From: Ignavibacteriota bacterium
Lineage (GTDB): Bacteria; Bacteroidota; Ignavibacteria; UBA10030; BY39
Length of the DNA stretch: 64,000 nt
Reading direction: 5' to 3'
Assembly: GCA_003327435.1 (NCBI GenBank)
Contig: QOQV01000007.1
Coordinates: 87,837 to 151,836, forward strand
The number at the start of each line of letters is the position of its first letter. The stretch's first letter is position 1. Positions 28,560 to 37,343 of this stretch are shown here, one piece after another. The notes under the pieces are model-generated. The model did no database searches, had not been told where the DNA came from, and saw only the letters and a list, made by a program, of their open reading frames with translations. The position numbers and the translations under genes were made by a program.

Positions 28560-30611
28560 TTACTTTTTCAGATATTTGTTTAACCATTCGAAAACAGTTT
28601 TGTGCCAGAGTTCGCTGTTGAGTGGTTTAAGTACTCCGTGCCCTTCATCCGGGAAATAAAGAAATCTTGATTCTATTCCCATTCTCTGAAGAGTTGTAAA
28701 GAGTTGCATTCCTTCTGTAACTGGAACTCTGTAATCCAATTCATTATGAATAATCAACATTGGTGTTTTGTATTTGAGGAGATTTGTTCCATACTTATGA
28801 GGAGAAAATTTGTCATAAGCCTGAGGATTATCCCAGGGTGTACCGCTATGTTCCCATTCGTCGAACCAAACTTCATCTGTTGTTCCGTACATAGAGTAAA
28901 AGTTCCAGATGCTTGCGTGTGTTATAATGGTTTTAAATTTATCGGTATGAGTTGCAAACCAGTTCATCATATAACCGCCGTAAGATGCGCCAGCTGCTGC
29001 CATTTGGTTTGCGTCCACGAAATTCAACTTTTCGACATAATCGACACCTTTCATTAAATCTTCGTAAACTTTACCACCCCAATCACCAGAAATTTCATTG
29101 ACAAATTTTTGTCCGAAGCCAGTTGAGCCGCGAGGGTTCGGAGCAAACACGACATACCCCTGAGCTGCCCAAAGTTGTGGATTCCATCTATAATGCCAGC
29201 CATTTTCCCAGGCACCCTGTGGGCCACCGTGTACAAGAAAAACTAAAGGATATTTTTTGTTTGAATCAAAAAAAGGTGGTTTTATCAACCATGCTTGAAT
29301 TGGTGTATCATCTGCGCCTTTGTATATTATGCTTTCGGCTCTGTTGAAATAAATGTTACCAAACAAACTATCATTGATTGATGTAAGCTTGGAGAAATTT
29401 TTTCCTTCAACTGTTGCACTGAAAATTTCAATTGGCATTTCAAGCGTGTGTTTTGTGAAGAATAAAAATTTTCCATCGGGAGAGATATTGATATCAGCAT
29501 TTACACCTCCCTCAATGATTTTGGTTATCTTTTTGGTTTTAAAATCATATGCAAATATTTGTTGATTAGCATTTTCTTCTGCAGGGAAGAATATTTTGCT
29601 ATCATCTGGTGACCACTGGAAGGCTAAAACCCAGGAATCAAAATTTTCAGACAGATTTTTATGTATACCATTTGTTCTATCATAAAGCATCAAATCCCAC
29701 TTATCTGCTTCAAATCCTGGAGTTTTTTGTGCACGGTAAGCTATATATTTACCATTTTTTGAGTAGCGTGGATATCCGTCGGCAGCTGGATTGGTTGTGA
29801 TTTGTTTTCTCGTTTTACCATCAATGCTAACAGTAAAAATATCGTGATTTGTATTCCATGCCTCGTTCTCAGCAGGTGCTGCGGTATAAGCTATCTCTTT
29901 CCCGTCGGATGAGAAGCAGAATTCATCTCCAGCAGCAAAGGTTGAAGATGTTGGTACTGCATCTCTATCCCCGGGTGTTAGATTTTTTATTTCCTTGTTT
30001 TCAAGTGAAATTATAAAAATATGTTGACGCTTATCTTCAACCCAGGAATTCCAGTGTCTATAGAGGAGTTTGTTTATGATGCGAGCATTTGTCTTACTCC
30101 TCTCTTCATCCTTCTTTTTATTCAGTTCGTTTGCTTCTTGAAATGATTTTTCTGAAAATTCAGGATAGACAGATGATACAAAGGCAATCGATTTACCATC
30201 GGGAGACCAGACTGGTTGAGAAGCACCGGTGTAGATATCGGTAAGTTGTTTTGCTTCTCCACCAAATGGATTTATCAGCCATATTTGTGGAGTTCCGGAG
30301 CGTGTTGAAACAAAAGCAAGATTTTTTCCATCTGGTGACCAGCGTGGGTTATTATCGGCTGCAGAGCTTGTTGTCAAACGTCGAACCTCACCACCACAAG
30401 ATGGAATAAGGTAAATATCGCTATTCATCTTGTTCTCGTTTTTTATGACTTCAGTAACAACAAATGCAATCCATTTGCCATCAGGAGATATTTGTGGATC
30501 TGAAACTCTCTTAATCCTGAACATATCTTCAATTTCCATCGCTCTTTTTTCCTGTGCAGATGTGATTGAAATTACAAAAATAATTATCATCAAGTGTTTT
30601 AGGTAATTCAT
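28560..30611 (-). CDS. Exported S9 family acylaminoacyl-peptidase-like enzyme (copy B)
   Basis: A 683-aa paralogue of the next gene. I prefer the ATG at 30611 because GAGGG sits five bases upstream of it; an ATG 12 bp earlier is the alternative. Signal peptide MNYLKHLMIIIFVISITSAQ. Beta-propeller repeats (ISPDGKWIAFVV, WSPDGKNLAF, YSKNGKYIAYRAQ) lead to a hydrolase domain with GASYGGYM (Ser543), Asp in HNELDYRVP and His in FPDEGHGVLKP. It lies about 25 bp after dcd. The two copies have diverged enough in the propeller that different substrate ranges are plausible. Confidence 0.93.
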   Translation of the reverse strand: MNYLKHLMIIIFVISITSAQEKRAMEIEDMFRIKRVSDPQISPDGKWIAFVVTEVIKNENKMNSDIYLIPSCGGEVRRLTTSSAADNNPRWSPDGKNLAFVSTRSGTPQIWLINPFGGEAKQLTDIYTGASQPVWSPDGKSIAFVSSVYPEFSEKSFQEANELNKKKDEERSKTNARIINKLLYRHWNSWVEDKRQHIFIISLENKEIKNLTPGDRDAVPTSSTFAAGDEFCFSSDGKEIAYTAAPAENEAWNTNHDIFTVSIDGKTRKQITTNPAADGYPRYSKNGKYIAYRAQKTPGFEADKWDLMLYDRTNGIHKNLSENFDSWVLAFQWSPDDSKIFFPAEENANQQIFAYDFKTKKITKIIEGGVNADINISPDGKFLFFTKHTLEMPIEIFSATVEGKNFSKLTSINDSLFGNIYFNRAESIIYKGADDTPIQAWLIKPPFFDSNKKYPLVFLVHGGPQGAWENGWHYRWNPQLWAAQGYVVFAPNPRGSTGFGQKFVNEISGDWGGKVYEDLMKGVDYVEKLNFVDANQMAAAGASYGGYMMNWFATHTDKFKTIITHASIWNFYSMYGTTDEVWFDEWEHSGTPWDNPQAYDKFSPHKYGTNLLKYKTPMLIIHNELDYRVPVTEGMQLFTTLQRMGIESRFLYFPDEGHGVLKPLNSELWHKTVFEWLNKYLKK

Positions 30612-30636
30612 CTTTTCCCTCATTTTATAAATTTTT

Positions 30637-31182
30637 CTAAAAAAATTGCTTAAAATTTTTCCACATCATTGATTCAACAGGCTTATTAGTTTTCCTGTTG
30701 TATTTTGCGGTTTTCTTTTTGTTGTATGGTACTTCAATATCGCCGCTGATTTCAAAATATATGAGTTGGCCAATTGGCATACCTGGATAGATGATTACAG
30801 GTTGTCTGACTGAGATTTCAAGTGTCCAGGTGTTACAGAAGCCGACATCACCTTTACCAGCAGTTGCGTGAATATCAATTCCAAGCCGTCCTATACTTGA
30901 TTTACCTTCAAGAAAAGGAACATAGTTATGCGTCTCTGTATATTCTTTAGTTACGCCTAAGTAAAGTCGAGCAGGTAAAAGCAACATTCCGCTGCGTGGA
31001 ATTTTAATGTATTGAACTTTATTATGTTTCTTTGCATCAAGCACATCATCGATATACACTGCCATCCAATCTCCCAGATGAACATCATAGCTATTTGAAC
31101 CTAAATATTTTCGATTAAAAGGTTTAATTACAATATTCCCTTTTTTAATTTCGCTCAATATTTTTTTATCTGAGAGAATCAT
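30637..31182 (-). CDS. dcd: dCTP deaminase
   Basis: A 181-aa enzyme; I start at ATG 31182, eight bases after the ilvE stop, because a TTG four codons earlier overlaps that stop. Family motifs: MILSDKKILSEI, LGSNSYDVHLGD, FLEGKSSIGRLGIDIHATAG, VGFCNTWTLEISV (with the catalytic Glu in TLE) and PGMPIGQLIYFE. It deaminates dCTP to dUTP for dTMP synthesis. Whether it is a plain deaminase or a bifunctional form cannot be settled by eye. It is co-transcribed with ilvE and the S9 peptidases. Confidence 0.95.
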   Translation of the reverse strand: MILSDKKILSEIKKGNIVIKPFNRKYLGSNSYDVHLGDWMAVYIDDVLDAKKHNKVQYIKIPRSGMLLLPARLYLGVTKEYTETHNYVPFLEGKSSIGRLGIDIHATAGKGDVGFCNTWTLEISVRQPVIIYPGMPIGQLIYFEISGDIEVPYNKKKTAKYNRKTNKPVESMMWKNFKQFF

Positions 31183-31190
31183 ATTAATTA

Positions 31191-32111
31191 TCAATCTATA
31201 AAAGTCAGCCAGCCGTATGGATCTTCACCATTGCGCACAATATTATAAAATTTTTCCTGAACCAATTTTGTAATAGGTCCAGGTTTACCATTATCTATTT
31301 TTTGGTGATTAATGCAGCAAACAGGTGTGATTTCTGCTGCTGTACCTGTCATAAAAACTTCGTTTGCTATCATTAAAATTTCTCTTGGTATAGTTGTTTC
31401 AATTACATCAATGCCCTCATCTTTTAAAATTCTAATTACAGCGGATCTGGTTATTCCCGGCAGTATTGCATCAGCAATTGAGGGAGTATAAACTTTACCA
31501 TTTTTAACAATAAATATATTTTCTCCACTACCTTCACTTACATTTCCATAAGCATCTAATGCAATCCCTTCTGCAAATCCGTTTTCGAGCGCTTCAATTT
31601 TGATTAATTGAGAACTTAAATAATTTCCGCCAGCTTTCGACATTGTTGGTATTGTGTTTGGAGCTAATCTCTGCCATGATGAAATGCCGGCATTTATACC
31701 GTTTTTAATTGACTCTTCACCTAAGTAAGCTTTCCATTCCCATACAGCTATTGCAACTTCAACTGGATTGTTTAATGGATTCAGCCCCATCTCTCCATAA
31801 CCTCGATAAACCACCGGTCTTATATAACAAGATTTAAGATTATTGCTTTTTATAAGTTTGATAATAACTTTTTCAAGCTCATTCATTTTGTAAGGAATTT
31901 CTGTATGATAAATCTTAGTAGAATCGTAAAGGCGTTGGAGGTGAGGTCTCAATTGAAAAATTGCAGAACCCTTTTTTGTATCATAACATCTTATTCCTTC
32001 AAACCAGCTGGAACCATAATGAACAACATGAGATAAGACATGAATTTTTGCATCATCCCATTTAACAAATTTTCCATTCATCCATATTGTTTTAGATTTT
32101 TTTACTGGCAT
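31191..32111 (-). CDS. ilvE: Branched-chain amino acid aminotransferase
   Basis: A 306-aa class IV PLP aminotransferase. Motifs: VVHYGSSWFEGIRCY, RPHLQRLYDS, SKAGGNYLSSQLIKIEA (the PLP lysine region), EGIALDAYGNVSEGSGENIF and FMTGTAAEITPV. It interconverts Leu/Ile/Val and their 2-oxo acids. GAGGG precedes the ATG. It lies 11 bp after the GNAT-like gene. In this context its 2-oxo acids may also feed branched fatty acids for lipid synthesis, which is inference. Confidence 0.95.
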   Translation of the reverse strand: MPVKKSKTIWMNGKFVKWDDAKIHVLSHVVHYGSSWFEGIRCYDTKKGSAIFQLRPHLQRLYDSTKIYHTEIPYKMNELEKVIIKLIKSNNLKSCYIRPVVYRGYGEMGLNPLNNPVEVAIAVWEWKAYLGEESIKNGINAGISSWQRLAPNTIPTMSKAGGNYLSSQLIKIEALENGFAEGIALDAYGNVSEGSGENIFIVKNGKVYTPSIADAILPGITRSAVIRILKDEGIDVIETTIPREILMIANEVFMTGTAAEITPVCCINHQKIDNGKPGPITKLVQEKFYNIVRNGEDPYGWLTFID

Positions 32112-32122
32112 ATTTTTTCCCT

Positions 32123-33250
32123 CTAAAAATTTTGTTGGTAAATTCTATATTTTTTATAAAGTATAGCATTCATCATCTCGGCGCTGCGGGTCATCATTAT
32201 ATTATCTTCAAGTACCCAGCCAGCTTCACCCCACTTATATCCGTGTTTTAGTGCCCGTACTGCAGTTTCATAAAAGAGAAATCCCGCAACTCCTGTTTTT
32301 TGATATTCCTTTAAAACACCAAGAGCAATAATTCTAATACCATCAATTTGCTTTTTGTTTTTAATTAACTTCCATATTGCCGGAATCAACCATCCATTTT
32401 TATTGTGTTTTAAAATAATATTTATATCTGGAAGCGAAAGGGCAAATCCAACCGGTTTTTGATCTACTTCTGCAATCAACACAAGTTCAGGGTCAACTAT
32501 CGACTTTAAGGATTTCGCTAATGCATTAAATTCGTCTTCAGTCATTTTCACCGCACCCCAGTTATATTGCCAGGCTTCGTTATAAATTTTTTCTATAATC
32601 TTCACTTCCTGATCAAAATCTTTCATATTAATAGTTCTAACAGAAACACGATTTCTTTTTTGAACCAGGTTTATTACTCTTTCAATTTTTTCTTTATCGA
32701 AAATATCATGATTCAGATAATAAGCATAGAGGTCCTTAATTTTTTGTAAACCAGCTTTTTCAATTAGCAATTGATAATATGGTGGATTATATGGCATCAT
32801 TACAACTGGAGATTTATCAAATCCTTCTATTAGTAAACCATATTCATCATTTACTGAAGGATTTGCCGGACCTCTGATTATGGAGATACCTTTTTCATTA
32901 AGCCATTTTTTAGCTGCATCGAATAAGCTATTTGCAATATTTTGATCATCCACACATTCAAAGAAACCAAAAAAGCCAATATTTTCATTATGTTCCAGGT
33001 TATGGTTGTGATTTATGATTGCTGCAATTCGACCAACAATTTCTCCATTTTTATATGCAAGGAAAAACTCTGCCTCTGAATGTTTAAAAAAAGGATTTTT
33101 GTTTTTATCGAGTAAAAATTTCCTTTCAAATATTAAATGTGGCACCCAGTAGAAATTGTCTTTATAAATCTTCCAGGGAAATTTTATGAATTTTTTTAAC
33201 TCGGATTTACTTTTAACCGTTGTGATGCTGAGTTCTTCAGAAGTTGACAT
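32123..33250 (-). CDS. GNAT-fold acyltransferase, candidate ceramide synthase
   Basis: A 375-aa cytoplasmic protein with two GNAT-like halves. The C-terminal half contains LVLIAEVDQKPVGFALSLPD and RIIALGVLKEYQKTGVAGFL, the acyl-CoA-binding loop pattern in degenerate form; the N-terminal half has EFFLAYKNGEIVGRIAAI. I do not recognise a named family with certainty. It starts 13 bp after the serine-palmitoyltransferase-like gene and a divergent epimerase/reductase lies beyond. Bacterial ceramide synthases are reported to be GNAT-like and to work with SPT and an epimerase-type reductase, so N-acylation of a sphingoid base is my working suggestion. A different amino-group acyltransferase is equally possible on sequence alone. 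Confidence 0.7.
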   Translation of the reverse strand: MSTSEELSITTVKSKSELKKFIKFPWKIYKDNFYWVPHLIFERKFLLDKNKNPFFKHSEAEFFLAYKNGEIVGRIAAIINHNHNLEHNENIGFFGFFECVDDQNIANSLFDAAKKWLNEKGISIIRGPANPSVNDEYGLLIEGFDKSPVVMMPYNPPYYQLLIEKAGLQKIKDLYAYYLNHDIFDKEKIERVINLVQKRNRVSVRTINMKDFDQEVKIIEKIYNEAWQYNWGAVKMTEDEFNALAKSLKSIVDPELVLIAEVDQKPVGFALSLPDINIILKHNKNGWLIPAIWKLIKNKKQIDGIRIIALGVLKEYQKTGVAGFLFYETAVRALKHGYKWGEAGWVLEDNIMMTRSAEMMNAILYKKYRIYQQNF

Positions 33251-33263
33251 TAAGAATATTTGA

Positions 33264-34619
33264 CTAATTTATTAGACCTAATTTTTTTCCCACTTTAATA
33301 AAAGCATCCAGTATTTGATCTAAGTGCTCATCTTCATGGGTTGCCATATAACTGGTGCGCATCATCTGCATACCTGGTGGAACTCCTGGACTAATGAATG
33401 TATTAACAAAAACTCCATTGTCAAATAACTCTTTCCAGAATTTGAATGCAAGTAAGTCATCACCAATGATTACTGGAATGATGGCTGTTTGACCATCAAT
33501 AATTTTAAATCCGGCTTCTTTAAAGCCCTTGCGCATTTTATTTGAATTTCTGATCAACTTATCTATTCTCTCGGGTTCCCTTTCCAGGATTTCCAGAGCT
33601 TTTAACGCTGCGGCTACTGATGCTGGCGTTGGACTTGCGCTAAAAATTAAAGCTGAAGAATGATGTTTTAGATAATTAATCACTCTTTCGGAGCCGACAA
33701 CAAAACCACCCAACGAAGCGAAAGTTTTACTGAAAGTTCCAAATGTCATATCCACTTCATCAACAAGATTAAAGTGACTTGCTGTACCGCGGCCACCTTT
33801 ACCAATAACTCCAACTGCGTGTGCATCGTCAACTAAAATTCGAGCATTATACTTTTTGGCTATTGAAACAAGTCGTGGCAAATCAACTATATCCCCAGTT
33901 GTACTGAAAACTCCATCAGTTACTATTAGCTTACCTGCTTCAAATGGTGTTCGTTTAATAACTCTTTCGAGATCATCCATGTCATTATGTTTGTATCTAA
34001 CAAACTCTGCGGACATACCCCTCGCCATTATTACTCCAGCAACAATGCTTGCGTGATTATCTTTATCTGTAATTACATATTCACCACGCTGGACTAAAGT
34101 TGGAATTATGCCCTGTGCAGTTTGATATCCAGTACTAAAAAGAAGGCATGCCTCCTTTCCCATAAACTTTGCAAGCTTGTATTCAAATTCATTATGTAGA
34201 TCAAGTGTGCCTGTAAGATATCTTGAACCAGAACAACCAGTACCGTACTTTTCGATTGCTTTAATTGCAGCTTCTTTTACCTCCGGGTGAGCAGTTAAAC
34301 CCAGATAATTGTTTGACCCAGCCATTATGATTTTTCTACCTTCAATCTGTACTACAGGTCCTTCGTTCTCTTCAATTGGTCTAAAGTATGGATATAATCC
34401 AGCTGCTTTTACCTCATCAGCACGCGTAAAGTTAAAACATTTTTCAAACAAATCAACTGGTGTTTTTCTCTCAACGGTTTTTGTTTCCTTAACTTCGGTT
34501 TCTGTTGGAACCTCGGACTTACTTCTCCAATTGAATTTTCCTTTAAAAGCATTTGCCCAATCGGACATGCTTTTACGCCAATTGAAAAAGTAAGGCCTTT
34601 CTGTAAAGCGATTTGGCAT
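33264..34619 (-). CDS. spt: Serine palmitoyltransferase-like alpha-oxoamine synthase
   Basis: A 451-aa fold-type I PLP enzyme. Motifs: [76 protein letters not shown] and the PLP lysine Lys298 in [12 protein letters not shown]. The last motif and the YFRPI entry are closer to bacterial serine palmitoyltransferases than to glycine C-acetyltransferase or BioF. It has an extra ~55-residue charged N-terminus. It would condense serine with an acyl-CoA/ACP to 3-ketosphinganine in the cytoplasm. AGGAG precedes the ATG, and the gene heads a long operon. The alternative is 2-amino-3-ketobutyrate CoA ligase, which I consider less likely. Confidence 0.82.
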   Translation of the reverse strand: MPNRFTERPYFFNWRKSMSDWANAFKGKFNWRSKSEVPTETEVKETKTVERKTPVDLFEKCFNFTRADEVKAAGLYPYFRPIEENEGPVVQIEGRKIIMAGSNNYLGLTAHPEVKEAAIKAIEKYGTGCSGSRYLTGTLDLHNEFEYKLAKFMGKEACLLFSTGYQTAQGIIPTLVQRGEYVITDKDNHASIVAGVIMARGMSAEFVRYKHNDMDDLERVIKRTPFEAGKLIVTDGVFSTTGDIVDLPRLVSIAKKYNARILVDDAHAVGVIGKGGRGTASHFNLVDEVDMTFGTFSKTFASLGGFVVGSERVINYLKHHSSALIFSASPTPASVAAALKALEILEREPERIDKLIRNSNKMRKGFKEAGFKIIDGQTAIIPVIIGDDLLAFKFWKELFDNGVFVNTFISPGVPPGMQMMRTSYMATHEDEHLDQILDAFIKVGKKLGLIN

Positions 34620-34643
34620 TTATATTTCTCCTAAAATGCTAAT

Positions 34644-34672
34644 TTGTTTAGAACTTTTATTTTTAATATACT
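34644..34672 (+). promoter_or_regulatory. Putative promoter of the epimerase gene
   Basis: TTGTTT (34644-34649), 17-nt spacer, TATACT (34667-34672), 33 bp before the ATG. It overlaps the divergent promoter of the spt operon, so the two may be co-regulated or compete. Confidence 0.35.
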
Positions 34673-34693
34673 TCATATATTGCAAAAAGTCAA
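34665..34693 (-). promoter_or_regulatory. Promoter of the spt operon
   Basis: On the - strand TTGACT (34693-34688), 17-nt spacer, TATATT (34670-34665), 45 bp before the spt ATG. It is a near-consensus sigma70-type element. Confidence 0.55.
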
Positions 34694-34705
34694 TCAATTA
34701 CGATT

Positions 34706-35686
34706 ATGAAAAAAGCATTTGTAACAGGTTCAACAGGTTTTATAGGAAGCCATTTAGTCGAAGCTCTGCTTAATAAGCAGTATAAAATTAAATGTTTGGT
34801 GAGAAAATCCACAAATTTAAAGTGGATTAAGGATTTACCAGTTGAGATTGTATACGGAGATCTATTCAATAAAGATGTATTAACCCAAGCTACAAAAGAT
34901 GTGGATTATATTTTTCACATCGCCGGAGTTACTGCTTCGCATACTAAATCAGGTTATTATCTCGGAAATGTTGAGGCAACAAAGAATTTGCTTGATGCAG
35001 CATCACAAAATCCAAATTTAAAAAGATTTATTTATGCTGGAAGTTTGACCGCTGTTGGTCCAGCTTCAAGCAAAGTTCCACCAAATGAGGAATCGCCCTG
35101 CAATCCAATAACAACTTATGGAAAAAGTAAGCTTGAGGCTGAAAAGGAAATTCTAAAATTTAAAGACAAAATCCCCGTTACAATTTTAAAATTACCGGCT
35201 GTTTACGGACCAAGAGATACAGCCACATTGGATTTTTTCAAAGCAGTTAGTAGAGGAATAATTCCTCTGGTTGGATATAAAAGCAAATACATAAGTATTT
35301 TGTATGTAACCGATGTGGTAAATGCTTTAATTATTGCATCAGAAAACGAGCGAGCTGTTGGGGAAATCTTTTTAATTGGTAGTGAAAAATTTTATACCTG
35401 GGAAGAGATTGGAGCCACAATCGAAAGATGTGCTAAGCACCGAACAATTAAAATTAGATTTCCCGAATTTGCAGTTGTAATTGCTGCAGCAATTAATAAT
35501 CTGTTAGATGTTTTCAGAAAAAAACCGTCTGTATTTAATATCGAAAAAAGTAAAGATATGATCGCAGATGCATGGATTGCTGATATTACCAAGGCAAGAA
35601 ATCATCTGAATTTCAGGCAAACTGTAGATCTGGAAGAAGGTATAAGAAAGACATTTGATTGGTACAAGAAAGAAGGATGGATTTAA
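34706..35686 (+). CDS. NAD(P)-dependent epimerase/reductase, candidate 3-ketosphinganine reductase
   Basis: A 326-aa extended short-chain dehydrogenase. The N-terminus MKKAFVTGSTGFIGSHLVEALL is the Rossmann TGxxGxxG motif. YGKSKLEAEK carries the YxxxK catalytic pair and AGSLTAVGP the catalytic Ser region. KLPAVYGPRD is typical of the epimerase family. Possible hydrophobic helix near 255-270 (FAVVIAAAINNLLDVF). It is divergent from spt with an 86-bp shared control region. Bacterial 3-ketosphinganine reductases reported in Caulobacter and Bacteroides belong to this superfamily, which with the neighbourhood suggests that role; a sugar or hopanoid-associated reductase is an alternative. Confidence 0.8.
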   Translation: MKKAFVTGSTGFIGSHLVEALLNKQYKIKCLVRKSTNLKWIKDLPVEIVYGDLFNKDVLTQATKDVDYIFHIAGVTASHTKSGYYLGNVEATKNLLDAASQNPNLKRFIYAGSLTAVGPASSKVPPNEESPCNPITTYGKSKLEAEKEILKFKDKIPVTILKLPAVYGPRDTATLDFFKAVSRGIIPLVGYKSKYISILYVTDVVNALIIASENERAVGEIFLIGSEKFYTWEEIGATIERCAKHRTIKIRFPEFAVVIAAAINNLLDVFRKKPSVFNIEKSKDMIADAWIADITKARNHLNFRQTVDLEEGIRKTFDWYKKEGWI

Positions 35687-35691
35687 ATTTA

Positions 35692-35721
35692 TTGACTTTT
35701 AACTCAAATTTTTTTTATATT
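35692..35721 (+). promoter_or_regulatory. Promoter of the hut/ftc operon
   Basis: TTGACT (35692-35697), 18-nt spacer, TATATT (35716-35721), about 38 bp before the ATG of the small DNA-binding protein. The element starts six bases after the epimerase stop codon, so the following four genes are likely a separate unit. Confidence 0.5.
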
Positions 35722-35759
35722 AATATAAAACTAACCACAAAATGTTGAGGAAATAGTAT

Positions 35760-36074
35760 ATGAAAAGAAAAAGAAAGTATCAGCGTTGGACTGAGAAAGA
35801 AATTGAGCTTTTAAAGAAATATTGTCCAACTTTTGGTGTTAAATATGCATCAAAAAAATTAGGAAGAAGCCTCAGTACAATTCGTGCAGTTGCACATTTA
35901 CATAGAATCAAATGTAAGAACCCAACACCTGTCTGGAATCCAAAAAATGTTGAATTTTTAAAGAAATGGTACGGCAAGATTGACGCTGCAAAGATTGCCA
36001 AAAAAATTGGCACAACAAAACTTGCAGTACAGAAACATGCAAGCAGACTTGGTATCACAGGCAAAAATCGTTGA
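35760..36074 (+). CDS. Small basic protein with two SANT/Myb-like helix-turn-helix repeats
   Basis: A 104-aa, very basic protein containing two similar ~45-residue units. Unit 1 (about 8-52) starts QRWTEKEIELLKKYCP and ends SLSTIRAVAHLHRIK. Unit 2 (about 57-101) starts PVWNPKNVEFLKKWYGK and ends TKLAVQKHASRLGI. The opening Trp, the central LLKK/LKKW helix and a recognition helix with basic residues fit a SANT/Myb or homeodomain-like fold, so DNA binding is inferred. GAGG precedes the ATG. Its stop codon abuts the TTG start of hutI (TGATTG), so it is translated with the histidine-degradation genes and may regulate them; no operator is obvious. Confidence 0.8.
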   Translation: MKRKRKYQRWTEKEIELLKKYCPTFGVKYASKKLGRSLSTIRAVAHLHRIKCKNPTPVWNPKNVEFLKKWYGKIDAAKIAKKIGTTKLAVQKHASRLGITGKNR

Positions 36075-37325
36075 TTGAATCTAAAACTTACTAACATAAA
36101 ACAACTTGTAACCATTTCCCACGAGTTATCCCATCCTGCAAGTAAGCTTTTCAGAGTAGGAAAGGAAATGAGTGATCTCGCCATTATTGAAAATGCAGCA
36201 CTTGTAATTGAGAATGGCATTATCACATTTTTCGGTAAAATGCAGGATATCCCTTCAAACAATTACACTGAAATTGATTGTAGCGATAAAGTAGTTATGC
36301 CCGGTTTTGTTGACTCACACACACATCTTTTGTTTGCAGGAAGTAGAGAGGAAGAATTTGCAATGCGTTCTCGTGGGTTCACCTATCAGCAAATAGCTGA
36401 ACAGGGCGGTGGAATTCTATCGACAGTTTATAAAACAAGAGCAGCCAGTAAAAGAGAATTAAAAAAGAATGCACGCCGATATATAAACAAAATGATGCAA
36501 TATGGAACAACAACAGTCGAAATTAAAAGCGGCTACGGACTAAGCTTCGATGATGAAATTAAAATGCTCGAAGCAATTAAAGAGCTTCAAAAGGAAGAAA
36601 TTATAACTATCAGTTCTACTTTCCTTGGCGCTCATGCAATTCCACCTGAATATAAAAATTCCCCTAATCAGTATGTGAATCTAATCTGTGATAAGATAAT
36701 TCCTTATGTTGGCGAACATAAATTAGCAGAATTCTGTGATGTTTTTTGTGAAAAAGGTTATTTCAGTGTTAGCGACTCCGAGAAAATTTTATCCACAGGA
36801 ATAAGTTATGGTTTAAAACCAAAAATCCATGCTGAAGAGCTCACAAGTTATGGGGGTGCCATTCTCGCCGGCAAGTTGAAAGCTGTTTCAGCTGATCATC
36901 TTGAAAATATCTCAGATGAGGGAATTGAATCTATGAAAGCTAACGGTGTTGTAGGTGTGTTACTTCCTGGTGTCTCATTTTTCTTAAACCATAATTATGC
37001 ACCTGCAAGGAAGTTAATTGATAGCGGAGTGCCAGTCGCAATAGCTACGGATTTCAATCCAGGTTCATGTATGTCGTACTCAATGCCATTGATGCTTACG
37101 ATCGCCTGCACACAGATGAGGATGAGTCCAGAAGAAGCAATTACAGCCGCAACAATTAACGCAGCAGCAGCTTTAAATTTATCGAACGAAATTGGAAGTA
37201 TTGATATCGGAAAAAAAGGAGATGTAATAATCCTGGATATTCCAAATTATAAATTTTTAACATATCATTTTGGTGAAAATCATATCTATAAAGTTATAAA
37301 AAACGGTACATATTTAGAATTTTAA
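36075..37325 (+). CDS. hutI: Imidazolonepropionase
   Basis: A 416-aa amidohydrolase that opens the imidazolone ring to N-formimino-L-glutamate, the third step of histidine degradation. Metal site VDSHTHLLFAGSREEEF; also QGGGILSTVYKTRAA, TTVEIKSGYGL, STFLGAHAIPPEY, KIHAEELTSYGGAILAGKL, SADHLE and ATDFNPGSC, all family hallmarks. The frame has a stop directly upstream, so the start is the unusual TTG at 36075, next to the stop of the preceding gene; it keeps the family N-terminus (LTNIKQLVT). An ATG 31 codons in, with GGAAAGGAA before it, would cut off that region. hutH and hutU are not in the window. Confidence 0.95.
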   Translation: MNLKLTNIKQLVTISHELSHPASKLFRVGKEMSDLAIIENAALVIENGIITFFGKMQDIPSNNYTEIDCSDKVVMPGFVDSHTHLLFAGSREEEFAMRSRGFTYQQIAEQGGGILSTVYKTRAASKRELKKNARRYINKMMQYGTTTVEIKSGYGLSFDDEIKMLEAIKELQKEEIITISSTFLGAHAIPPEYKNSPNQYVNLICDKIIPYVGEHKLAEFCDVFCEKGYFSVSDSEKILSTGISYGLKPKIHAEELTSYGGAILAGKLKAVSADHLENISDEGIESMKANGVVGVLLPGVSFFLNHNYAPARKLIDSGVPVAIATDFNPGSCMSYSMPLMLTIACTQMRMSPEEAITAATINAAAALNLSNEIGSIDIGKKGDVIILDIPNYKFLTYHFGENHIYKVIKNGTYLEF

Positions 37326-37343
37326 AAGAGGAACAACCTTTAT

